Assembly (NCBI GenBank): GCA_028532985.1
Contig: JANCIK010000010.1
Span: 248,001-312,000, forward strand
From: Stropharia rugosoannulata
Lineage: Eukaryota; Basidiomycota; Agaricomycetes; Agaricales; Strophariaceae
DNA length: 64,000 nt
Direction of reading: 5' to 3'
Shown: positions 1 through 9,947 of the stretch, in pieces
Layout: the number at the start of each line of letters is the position of its first letter
Position numbering within the stretch: position 1 is the stretch's first letter
Notes under the pieces: generated by a model
Databases searched by the model: none
What the model was told of the DNA's origin: nothing
Seen by the model: the letters and a program-made list of their open reading frames with translations, nothing else
Translations under genes and position numbers: made by a program

Positions 1-286
1 ATCGACAACAATGTAATGAGAAATTTTAATTCACCTGACACCAAGCTCCTCACATTCATGTAACATATTTGAGACCGATACTGACGCTAAGCGCAGTCAA
101 TTAGCAATGTGTGCTTCCTCGCCTTTTCCGAGCCATTGGCGACAGACCCGGTATGCCTTTGAGATAGTATAATGATCTCAACTTGATCCATAACAAATCC
201 ACGGTCTCGGTGGCGGACCGGCACTGGACATTGAATATTGAAACTCAGTGCGATGCGACCTAGACGCGACGCATTTTGTGTAGAAG

Positions 287-331
287 GAAGGTGGGAAAAG
301 CCGTCCAGAGTGGACGGCTTTTCCCACCTTC
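287..331. repeat. 21-bp-arm perfect hairpin, copy 1
   Basis: Two 21-bp arms (287-307 and 311-331) are exact reverse complements separated by a 3-nt loop. The arm core reads GGTGGGAAAAGCCGTCCA. A second copy lies at 6313-6355 with the same loop length, so this is a dispersed element and not a chance palindrome. It could be a tiny palindromic MITE or the end of a larger element. No ORF is associated with it. Confidence 0.85.
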
Positions 332-333
332 TT

Positions 334-930
334 TCGGACTATGGGGACCAAGAAGCATGGTAAGCAAGTACCTCACGTACTGCCCCTCTGTGGTACACTA
401 ACAATAACGGCAAGCCTAGGCAACTTTCAGGTCATAGGTCCTACAACAATGATAAAGGATAGTGTATTCCGGGGACTCGCGCGTTATCACTCCACGCAGG
501 GGCAATTCGCTAAGAAGAACGGGATTGCTTGCAGACTTGGATGAGAAGTTCAAATCTGCCGTTACACGCGCCCGCGGCGCGCCTGGAAACTTGCTATTTG
601 GAGCTTCGCTGGTGATGATCTCAAGTGCGCTCATGGATATGTTTATGACCCCGCCACCGGCTGTCAGGGCCGGGAGGAGCTCTGATTCGGACGATCAGTT
701 CTTCAGTGTAGGATCAGAGACTTCTCTGGGCTCGGACAATGGCAGATCGTTTGGATACACGGCTACGGGATGCATACGGTTACGGGCACAGGTACAAGTG
801 TCATAGGCCAAACGAGTGCTACGGGCATTACTTCAGATACATATACTCCTGGAGCAACTTGGTAACAGCACATTGCTTGTACGTTTGGTTTGCACTCCCT
901 TCATTTTGCTTTCTGACAGCTTTCTTCCAG
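334..930 (+). other. Degenerate exon-like region, no recognised gene
   Basis: Short coding-looking pieces are present (an ATG at 341 with a donor-like GTAAGC right after AAGCATG, then a Ser/Asp-rich open stretch about 462-806), but they do not join into one frame. The start resembles a stretch near 6845-6985, where AAGCATGGTAAGC and a downstream ACAACAATGA-type stretch recur. I read this as one of two diverged copies of the same exon-intron boundary. No function can be assigned. Confidence 0.3.
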
Positions 931-1857
931 AATGCCAACGTGGTTAAGAAGGTTAAGGCATCCATCAAAGATCTGCACAATGCGGTGCAGGCTGCGAAGG
1001 AGAAGCAACAAGAGGCGAAAGAAGAGTGCAAAAAGCTTGAGCGTGACATGGACGAGTTCAAGAATAACAAGGACGGCAAGATAGAATAACTCAAGGTCAG
1101 TATTTCCATGCTGCCTTACCTTCTGCTCCCCCTTCTCCAATTCCCATGTCCGTAACAAATACTTATCCCTTTAATGACAGGCTAGCATCTCGGCGCAGAA
1201 AACAGCTCTCCAGAAGCACTCTGTGACCCTTGAGCTTCAGCAGAAGGATCTGCAGACTGTTAAACTCAAGCTTGGTCTGTTCGTTTTTTAAATGATGGGT
1301 CCATCATGACACTAACACTTACTGGAACTTCTCGCTCCTTGTAGGTCAAATTGAAGCAGATATTAGTAACGAGGAGGAAACGCCCCAAGAAGCGAAGCCA
1401 GGCATCGAGAAGTTTCATAAGGAATTAGAAACCCTTCAGCGTCACGTCGCCGCGAGCGAGGTATGGCTCACCCATCCTGTTATTATCACATGTGGCTTAC
1501 CTTTTCTGTGTACTAGGCCAAGCGTACGGAGGCAGAAGAGCGACTTGCGGAGGAAGAGACTACCCTAAGCCGTTTCGACACGGAACTGAAAGAACTCAAT
1601 CTCACGATTAAGGATGCAAAGGCGGACATCGCGAACTGCGAGCTGGATATTCAGAAGTGCGAGCAAAACATCAAGACTTTGACTAAAGAAAAACAGACAG
1701 CCACAAGCCACTTGAAGAGGCATGAGCAGATGTATCCCTGGATCTCGAGGATCAGCAGTACATATTTTTATGTTGCAACTCGGTACCTTATGCCTTACGC
1801 CTAGTTTGTTTTGTCATTTTATAGTGAATTCGGCAATCCAGAGTCGAACCCCGCCCC
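931..1857 (+). pseudogene. SMC2 (condensin) coiled-coil fragment, broken
   Basis: Four exons (931-1095, 1181-1274, 1345-1460, 1517 to about 1750) joined by clean GT-AG introns give a heptad-rich, Lys/Glu-rich coiled coil. IKDLHNAVQAAKEK and LERDMDEFKNNKDGKIEELK-like order, then a PWI...Q-Y block followed by an FGNP-like block after an intron, fit the C-terminal coiled coil of SMC2, the condensin ATPase arm. Only this arm is present: no Walker A, hinge or C-terminal ATPase signature was found nearby. It is broken: TAA at 1087-1089 replaces a Glu codon, and one base is missing near 1743 inside the WI-LED-QQY block. SMC2 is usually about 1200 residues, so this is a small relic or captured piece. 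Another SMC-like coiled coil is possible. Confidence 0.6.
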
Positions 1858-3392
1858 ACTTGCACCGCCCACTCAGGCCGAGGAGACATCGGCAAGGAAG
1901 AAGCTCGTGCCTAAAAAGTGCAAGCTCAGCCTCCTTCCTGGACCTGATACATCACACGATCGAGAGCGCGCGCGATTTTTCTGACGTAGTCCGCCGCGTA
2001 GGTGCTGATTGCTCTGCGCGAGGGGCCTTCGAGATTTACCTTGATCCTGATGTCGGCGAAGATGGCAGTACTGACGAAGTTGTAGTAGTCAAGAAGAAGA
2101 GCCGGGCTGCCTCGTGGCCCTCGTCCAAGATCGAAAAGTGCGCACATATTCAACTTTCAGTGCATATATACTCACCTTTTGGAATTTCCAGCCCCAGAAC
2201 CATTCAAGCAAACACCATATGATGTCCGGATGTGGCGAGGCATCGTCCTGGCCAGGGAAAATAGCCCTCAACTGAAATCGCCCTCTGAGTACAGTCTGCA
2301 ACCATTGCCTTCAGTAAGTTCATCTTTTCTGCACTGGATCACATACTTACTCATTTTTTCAATAGCAATATAGCAGTTCTTCGTCTGGTTCAGAATACGA
2401 AGAATCAGTCATAGGATTTACCAGATACGGTCGTCCCTCAAGCATTGAGTTCAACATCTACCTCAAGGCCTAATTCAAAATCCCTTCCAAGGCACAACTT
2501 CGTCTCGACAACTGTTCGTGACTCTGCCTGACCTGTTGCAAGTCGCCCCGGTAGCCCAAAAACCCCACCCCGACCCGAAGCTTCTTCTTCCTCTCCCCCT
2601 CCCCCTTCGCGCTCGTCTCCAACAAAGATCAACAGGCTCTATGAACGAACTATGCAATCCCAACTCTTGTAGGATGCCATCAGCCTCACCGACGAATGCA
2701 AGCAGTAGTGCATCCAGGTTGTCCTCAAGATTTTTGGACTCAGAGTCAGACTCTGACTCCAGGAGGAAGACCCCCCACCTGTGGTCAGGTTCGTGAGCAG
2801 CCGCAACACCTCGCCTGTTCAGAGTTGTACACCCAGCCCGAAGAAGTTTAACCTGTCACGTCTGGTAGTACCTCAGATCACATACGGCAAGCGTCCGGCC
2901 TTGCAACACATTGACCCCAATGTGTCTGCGCCTTCTAAGAGTTGCAACTTGGACCCGGCCCCATCTGTTCACACCAATGCAGATCTTTTTTCCTCCAAGC
3001 CTATGCGAACGTCAGCTCCAGTCAAGGATCTCAGTAAGCGCCGTGGGGTAATTATGATGAAAAACCTCAGCATCGAGTCCAGTGTTGTACGTTTTTTCCC
3101 CTGCAATTTACAATTTGTTGCTGATACATCAACTTGGTTGAACAGATCACTTCCGCTTCTAAGACTTCGAGGGTGTCTACGGTAACACCTAACATCTGCA
3201 AGATGGAGATATCCACTCCTCCTGTGTTTGTTCCCTCGGTGTCTTCGGAGAGTCTCGCAAGTACACTTGCGGAGCCAAGGGTCTGAGCAGCACGACAGAG
3301 CAGGCTGCTGCACCGTACACTGCACCTGCTGTGGATCTTCCACTTGACCAGAATGCTTGCTCTAAGTTGCGGGACAGCGTATCCGCTACCGG
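1858..3392 (+). pseudogene. Relic of a Ser/Pro-rich host protein, 5' part
   Basis: Open, coding-looking stretches with possible introns continue after the SMC2-like fragment. Examples are an acidic/basic stretch about 1930-2140, Ser-rich text about 2640-2790, and 2781-3085 followed by an intron-like 3088-3145. The frames do not connect without shifts. Composition is Ser, Pro, Lys and Asn rich, as in disordered nuclear proteins. No domain was recognised. The text stops where the LTR pair begins at 3393 and similar Ser-rich text resumes after 5044, suggesting one gene split by insertion. Confidence is limited to former coding sequence. Confidence 0.35.
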
Positions 3393-4182
3393 TGACAGGC
3401 CTGCGTTTACACCAAGGCTTTAAGTGGCCACAGCGGGTGATTTGGACTGAAGTGCAGGGGTACAGCGGAGCGGTGACTAGCCTGGTCAGCCGTCTCAGCG
3501 CTCAGCGCGTGTATCATAAATCTATCACGCATGTGCTCCGCGGACGATTGTGTGGGTTTCAGCGGACTGTACAAGCCATAAGTACACAGTTGGAGTACCC
3601 GGAATAGTTGTCAGCGGAGTACATAACGGTTACTGTCGTCCCAGCGGAAGGCAGGAGTACAGCTGAGCGGAAAATATCAAAGGCGACGAGCAGGACTGTG
3701 TGTAGACGGTGTCTCAAAGGGGCTCAGCGGAACACATCACGAAGGCGAAATTTGCCTAAGTACACTCGTCAGGTGACCGTGGCACGCGCGCTGGAGCGTG
3801 TGATGCCCGAGGGAATGAACAATGCACACGGACTCGCTGGGAACTTTGGCAGCGGTAGCCAGGCCTCAATGACCAGAACTGCCCGGAGCTTAATGGCGTC
3901 TCTTGGCGAGGCAACACAACGGGATCACGCTCGCGCGAGTAGTCATCAAACGCAGCATGCGCTCAGCGGACCTTTGTTCGGCGTCGCTAGTATTTACTCC
4001 CCACCTAAATTAGTACACAGCGCGTATATATAAACTTGTAATTGTAACTACGAAATCAAGCAATTGTCTACTAGATCTGTGTGTTGGGCTCCATCCCAGA
4101 CAGTCAGCGGGCTGTGTTTAGCTTTTGTTAGGGTCTTTACTGTGAAGTGTATTGTGAATTATAGAAGTTTTGGATAGCTTCT
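3393..4182 (+). mobile_element. LTR, forward arm of a head-to-head pair
   Basis: Starts with TGACAGGCCTGCG and matches the reverse complement of 4209-5043 along nearly its whole length. A third diverged copy at 14379-15089 shares the same landmarks: GAATTTGCCTAAGT-like text, a TATATAAAC TATA box near 4026, a GTCAGCGGGCTGTG block and GTTTTGGATAGCTTCT near the end. The TG start, internal TATA box and about 800 bp size fit an LTR of a retrotransposon. Its 3' end is cut in GATAGCTTCT before the usual TGGCCA. The 141-codon ORF inside it (3608-4033) is not a gene. Copies of CAGCGG recur about every 60 bp. Confidence 0.75.
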
Positions 4183-4208
4183 GTAGAAGTTTTGGATAAA
4201 TGACCCGG

Positions 4209-5043
4209 TGGCCAGAAGCTATCCAAAACTTCTATAATTCACAATACACTTCACAGTAAAGACCCTAACAAAAGCTAAACACAGCCCGCTGACTGTCTGG
4301 GATGGAGCCCAACACACAGATCTAGTGGGTAGACAATTGCTTGATTTCCGTAGTTACAATTACAAGTTTATATATACGCGCGGTGTACTAATTTAGGTGG
4401 GGAGTAAATACTAGCGACGCCGGAACAAAGGTCCGCTGAGCGCATGCGTCTCCGCTGGGCGTTTTGATGACTACTCCGCGGAGCGCGACGTGATCCCGTT
4501 GTGTTGCCAGCTTCCGCCAAGAGACGCCATTAAGCTCCGCTGGGCAGTTCCTTCTTGGTCATTGAGGCCTGGCTACCGCTGCCAAAGTTCCCAGCGGAGT
4601 CCGTGCTGTGTGCATTGTTCATTCCTCGGGCATCACACGCTCCAGCGCGCGTGCCACGGTCACCTGACGAGTGTACTTAGGCAAATTTCGCCTTCGTGAT
4701 GTGTTCCGCTGAGCCCCTTTGAGACACCGTCTACACACAGTCCTGCTCGTCGCCTTTGATATTTTCCGCTCAGCTGTACTCCTGCCTTCCGCTGGGACGA
4801 CAGTAACCGTTATGTACTCCGCTGACAACTATTCCGGGTACTCCAACTGTGTACTTATGGCTTGTACAGTCCGCTGAAACCCACACAATCGTCCGCGGAG
4901 CACATGCGTGATAGATTTATGATACACGCGCTGAGCGCTGAGACGGCTGACCAGGCTAGTCACCGCTCCGCTGTACCCTTGCACTTCAGCCCAAACCGCC
5001 TGCTGTGGCCACTTACAGCCTTGGTATAAACGCAGGCCTGTCA
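4209..5043 (-). mobile_element. LTR, inverted arm of the head-to-head pair
   Basis: Reverse-orientation copy of the LTR at 3393-4182, read from its 3' end TGGCCA (complete here) to its start TGACAGG at 5043. The bases just before it (AAATGACCCGG on the + strand) also follow the LTR at 15090, so they are element-internal sequence next to the LTR. The 26-bp centre (4183-4208) holds a short repeat of GTTTTGGATA text. Differences from the forward arm cluster at CCGCTG (= CAGCGG) motifs: this arm has extra copies where the other arm lacks exactly that triplet or hexamer. Confidence 0.75.
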
Positions 5044-6312
5044 ACGGCAGGAAGCCTAGTGGATCGCAGGCGACTGGTCAGGACTCAGACACGGGCCCGT
5101 CTCCAGCGTCTGCGGCCTTCATGGTAAAGAGCAAGGCCCCAGCGAGGCGCAGTCATCCTCATTCAAAGTTGGCGCACTCACTTCGTCACCCAGACCTGCC
5201 CCCAAGACACAGTCGCAGACGTACCTCGCTGCGCCTTCACATGATTTAGGAACCAAGTTCATCTATGCGCCTGCCTTTGATTTCTTCCGCAGTGGCATGT
5301 AACGCGTCTAATGCAAGCTTGACGATGTCCACTCCGGGCATAGCCAAAGCGCTCCTCAATGCCTGAGCGCTGGAAGTTTCTCATCGACATTGAGTAATGG
5401 CGGAAGCTCTAAGCACCAGGTCATCATTGCTGGTGCTTAGGGGACAGGCACATCGTGGATCGATGGTGTCCACACTTTCGGCCGCATCCGCTGGCAATTC
5501 CGGCATGTCGTCGCTCAGAAGCGTGGGCAGCACGGGCAGTCAAGGCAGTCGCGTTTACCAGGCACCCGCTTGCTCAGGCAGTGTTGGCGAGGACAACACT
5601 TCGTTCTTCGAGGGAGGCATGGACGCGGACGCGGACCCCAACTCAGATATTCAACCAGCAGACCTGAGGCTCATTCTTGCCCAATCGGATCGTACGCACA
5701 AGCTCCAGCCATATTAATCTCAGTTTTGTACCTCAGGATGACCATGACGCTACTCCGAGCCCGCCGTGGCGCATTCCTTTGCCGACTCCCTTCTCGAGTA
5801 CTCGGTTCAAAATTTGGCCCTCTTCCCTCGTAGCTTCATCTTCGTCGTGTTCGTTCTCGGACGTCTTCGCACGCTTCACCTTATCCCCAGGCACGAATTG
5901 CAAAGATAATGTCACTGGAGAAGTCTCGCAGCGCGAAGTTAACAATGTCTCCAGAAACAAAGCTACGAGCTAAGAAATTGTCTTCGACCTCTGAGCATCC
6001 TTCCGTTTTACAGGGTCTAAGCGCAGCGGGAAGAGCTCTACTGAAGGAAAAGAAAATCAATCAGCCACTGGTATCATTTCTACGTATGTGCCTTGTCTTG
6101 ATTCATCTGAGGTCCAAACATTTATTGCATTTTCTATCGAGGTTCATAGGGCCGGTCATCGCTCTAAGTCCTGGAGACGACTTGCTGCCTGACCCAGGAG
6201 TATTCACGTGATGTACGGCTTGATTGAAACTCAGCTTGTATATTCTCAAGACGCGACTCAGACACGACCATATACCTTCAACAACGCGCTGCGACATGTT
6301 TTGTTTACAGGC
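5044..6312 (+). pseudogene. Relic of the Ser/Pro-rich host protein, 3' part
   Basis: After the LTR pair, Ser/Gly/Asp-rich open stretches resume (about 5397-5717 and about 5677-6080) in alternating frames with no continuous model. The last piece, about 5909-6085, is Lys-rich and ends at a donor-like site. A separate 11-bp inverted repeat with a 10-nt loop, CTAAGCACCAG / CTGGTGCTTAG, sits at 5409-5440. No domain was recognised. Composition matches the text before 3393, so I treat it as the other half of a gene broken by the insertion. Confidence 0.3.
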
Positions 6313-6355
6313 AAAGTGGGAAAAGTCATCCAGCTTGGACGACTTTTCCCACCTT
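6313..6355. repeat. 20-bp-arm hairpin, copy 2
   Basis: Arms 6313-6332 and 6336-6355 with a 3-nt loop. The core GTGGGAAAAGTCATCCA pairs with TGGACGACTTTTCCCAC with two mismatches. It has the same family and geometry as 287-331. The two copies bracket about 6 kb of decayed sequence, but their flanks differ, so they may be independent insertions. Confidence 0.8.
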
Positions 6356-7316
6356 CCTTGGGAGTCTGTGGGACTATCCAAATCTATGTAAATGTCAACC
6401 TTTCTTCTGGGAGCTACTGATGAACAATTTTTACAGATGCGAGCAACTGCCTCCCAAGCCCCGATTCTGCCAACCCGACCCAAACCCGACCTTGACGTTA
6501 ATTCAGCCAGCTTTAATACATCTCTCCTTTCGCAACACCGGACTACCGCATACGCTGACTTGTGCATCAACATGACAATCTTGAAGGTGATGGGTCTTTG
6601 AAATGATGGTGCGTTGGGTTTTTGCTCCTCTCGACTCTCGACGCTAATCAATTGTACTTGGTGCATACAGTGAATAGTCCATGAGACGGTGGAGCAGTAG
6701 TATGGCCAGCTGGAGAAGGAGAAGCAGGCCGCCCAGCTTTGAGGTCATACTGCACTGTCCAAACATGGTGTGAATCCCTCCACTGGAGGAACCAACGGCA
6801 ACATGATGAACGATTTTTCCAGGCCTCCGTCTTCTTCAGTGTCCATTATGAAGCATGGTAAGCATGTATTTTACCTACTGATTCCCTGCCGTGCCCTAAC
6901 AATATTTCCACATCCAGGTCGACAACTACTTTCCTCCAAGTCCCGGGGTATAGGGACAACAATGACAGGGCTAGTGTGGGCAATGCAAGTGAGTCTTCAT
7001 GCTCAGTGTACATAGATTTTACTGACTTATCTGCTGTGTATCACACTGTATGCTTACCCCATAACCTGTCCAGGATCAAAACAGAGACAAAGACGAGATG
7101 AGATGAGACAGACGGAGACGCATGCCCGGTTGTCTCAAGCAGTTGAGACTAAGGTCCTCATCATGTCATAGCCCAGCACCCTAGTTGTACCGTACTCAAT
7201 TGTCTGTACTGTAAATTTGAAATTGTAAACAATACTTATATGTTTTAACCCGCATTTCTTGCTTGGAAAATCAATGAAGATTTGATATCAATATTTCTTC
7301 ACACGGTTTGCCGCTT
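6356..7316. other. No gene recognised; decayed exon-like text
   Basis: No continuous ORF of note. About 6770-6860 and 6920-6990 look like two exons around an intron and resemble the 341-480 region. About 7090-7140 holds GAGATGAGATGAGACAGACGG-like purine text. The end, around 7300-7320, holds the palindrome CCGCTTAATTAAGCGG. Confidence 0.3.
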
Positions 7317-9789
7317 AATTAAGCGGTTCAAATAGAGGGAGAGGAGGGGGTGAAGGGAGAGGAGGAAGAGGAGGTGGTGGAGGAGGAGGAGGAGGAGGAG
7401 GAGGAAGGGGAAGAGGAAGAGGTTATGTACGCATTCCATGGGAGTGTAACAGAGGAGGAGAAGATGTCCAAGTCATTAATCAAAATCACGGTGATATCAA
7501 TGCTCTTGAAAATTACTTTGTGAATGACGATCAGGCGGAGCAGCATAATCCCAATCTTGCAGATCTTGATCAACCCGGCCTTTACCAAATTGCAGATTTG
7601 GATCAAGAAGGCCTTTACACCATTGATCCAGAAGAGGATAGCGTGGACTTACAGCATCGTCAAGCCCTATACTCCCAAGCTTCAAGAGTTGGGATTGCTG
7701 AGGAGCAAGCATTGGGCCCTCCTGGCAAAACCTTCCTGTCTTTGCTTCCTGCCCAGGCCTCTTACTGTCTCTCTCCTGCTGACTCAGGCTCTCTCTCTCA
7801 AACCCCTCAGCGCCTTCTCGACAATATTATGAATGGAGGAATAGACGCTTTACCTCCAACCGTCATCAAATCTACATTCCCCTTGTCTCTGTTGGCTAAT
7901 CACCTCATGGAAGCCATGAGAAATCAATCCTTCATATGTTCACATATCGACGAGGCTAATACCATGGTTCATCTTTCCTACTTTCTGAACTGCATGCAAT
8001 TTGCGTGCCTCTTTAATCAGTGAGTCCTTCATTTAATTTTAGCATCTCTATCAGACTAATTTGAATCATCTATCAGATACCAGCATGAACCTGGCTCACT
8101 GTCCCAGACAGCTCTATTTACCCTAATAGCAAATAATGGAGGAGAAAAGCCAAGCTCTCTGCAACGCTACCTTGCTGACGGAACAGCATGCTGCTTTTTA
8201 GCTGGAGGAGGTGAGAATTTAACTGATTGCTATGTGACGTTCATTAACATTGGTATCTAAGGCTCTTTTTACATATTAATTTTAATGGCAGCTGCAGGCG
8301 TCCGTCCCAGAATCCGCAATTGGTCAGGTGATACATGCGTGCGGGTTAGTAGGGCATTGCGATTCCCTGCTGATGGTACGTCCTTATAATATGCATTCAC
8401 TGTTATTATTCCAACTCCTCCATTACTATAGATCCAAATTCTGATATTATCAAAAAGACAATAATCCCTGCCATAGCATATATGCGTAAAGCATATCCAT
8501 TAAAGCTGAATATGTTTTTCCCTGCAGATTTTCTCAAATCCTTCCTGGTTAGCAGTGACGTCAACTGTACCAACCTTGCTGTCACTGATACAATTCTTAA
8601 CCAATTGTATATTGTAAAGTAAGTTGTAACAATTTATATGGCGGTTCTAGGTACTGATGCTCTCTATGTAGTGCATTTGTGCTAAATCGAGACTGGGAAG
8701 CATGGGCTTCATGCTCTTCTCCAGCACACGGGATACGATTCCCTCTTGGTGACATTACAAATTCCATCATTCCTTCATCTGGATATGGATTACCTATCAC
8801 TCCTCACCGCCCTCGACACTTGCGTGAATTCATGTATCCCACTCCATCTCCTAGTCAGCGTTCATCTATGACAAGAGCCAGGTCAGCATCACCTACTCCA
8901 ACTCGCTTTTCCTCGCCTCTTCTGGCACTTGCGCCTACTCCCGCTCCTAGCCATCCTGATCTTATCACCATTACTACCAACTTCAATCCTACTTTGCAGC
9001 ATAACACAAAGATACAGTATAGGGATGGTGATAACAGTAAGGAAAAGAGGATCAGATACACAGATATGCAAAGGAGAAAGGCCAAGACAGCAGTGGACTG
9101 TACTGATATACACGACTTTATGATGAAGGTATGTTTGTTTCTCTTCTACTGTTATGACTATTCTAATAATTTTCCAGATTCAAGACCAGTTGCAAACTGG
9201 GAAAAGGGGCAATGATGGAAAGTATATACGCCTATCCAGTGCATTTTTGAATACGTAAGTTCTACTTCTTTTGGTTTTGGGTACTACACTTACTTATAAT
9301 TTTGTGTAGAAAAATACTACGTATCAATGATAAGTCCGATGAGCTGCTGGTACTGGTAATTCCCACTATGCCGGTACATTTGCGATCCACTCTTTTATCC
9401 CAGCTACAAACCGTATTCCCTTCTCTGAAGTATACAGATTCAGAAGCTGAAGGCATCGCTCATACTTTTAGCTCTATTCACTTTAGCTATTACAACAGAT
9501 TTTCAAACCGTGTACGTGTTTTCTTATATTTTTTTCCTTTATACTGATAATTTCATAGGGTGATGGTGCACCAGCTGACACTGATCCTACAACTCTTGTC
9601 AAGGCAACCATGGTGGTTACTTTTATGTATAAAGGAATGGCTGTTGCCCAAAGATATTCAAATATCCACATGGGCAACTGCCCAAGCTTGGGCAATTGCC
9701 CACCAGACCTTTGCTTAGGTAATCATATGTATGAGACCTGCTATAAAGCATTCGCAATGGGTAAACCCCAAGCAATGCTGCTGAGTTAG
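7317..9789 (+). CDS. Unknown multi-exon protein, Gly/Arg-rich N-terminus
   Basis: Function not recognised. Exons chain in frame across standard introns: 7317?-8018, 8077-8210, 8293-8375, 8432-8618, 8672-9128, 9178-9254, 9310-9511, 9559-9789. No ATG precedes the Gly/Arg run (about 7325-7420), because an in-frame TAA lies just upstream. The first exon may therefore be missing or the gene truncated. The N-terminus is RGG-like. Then come an acidic stretch, a central globular region (IRNWSGDTCVRVSRALRF, later NRDWEAWASCSSPAHGIRF) and a Ser/Pro/Thr-rich linker with SPTPT-type text. The last exon runs into a short dispersed repeat (about 9640-9720), so the native C-terminus is probably replaced. Splice phases agree at every junction, which argues for recent function. 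The position next to a KDZ element suggests a transposon passenger, but this is inference. Confidence 0.6.
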
Positions 9790-9947
9790 AAAATAGGCCT
9801 AAATTGACCTCAATTGAGACCCAGCCTGCTATTTCCAGGCTGGCTCAAATGCTTACATATTTACAGTTAATTTTCGACTGAAAACATCAAAATCAATGCA
9901 ACAAGCACAGTATATAATTATCTAGTAATTTTTGTACTGGAAATGCA

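Noticed and set aside
3608..4033. 141-codon ORF
   Set aside because: It lies within an LTR and its counterpart in the inverted arm is disrupted; no protein family.
6103..6666. 187-codon minus-strand ORF
   Set aside because: It spans the 6313-6355 hairpin and has no recognisable domain or splice-consistent neighbours.
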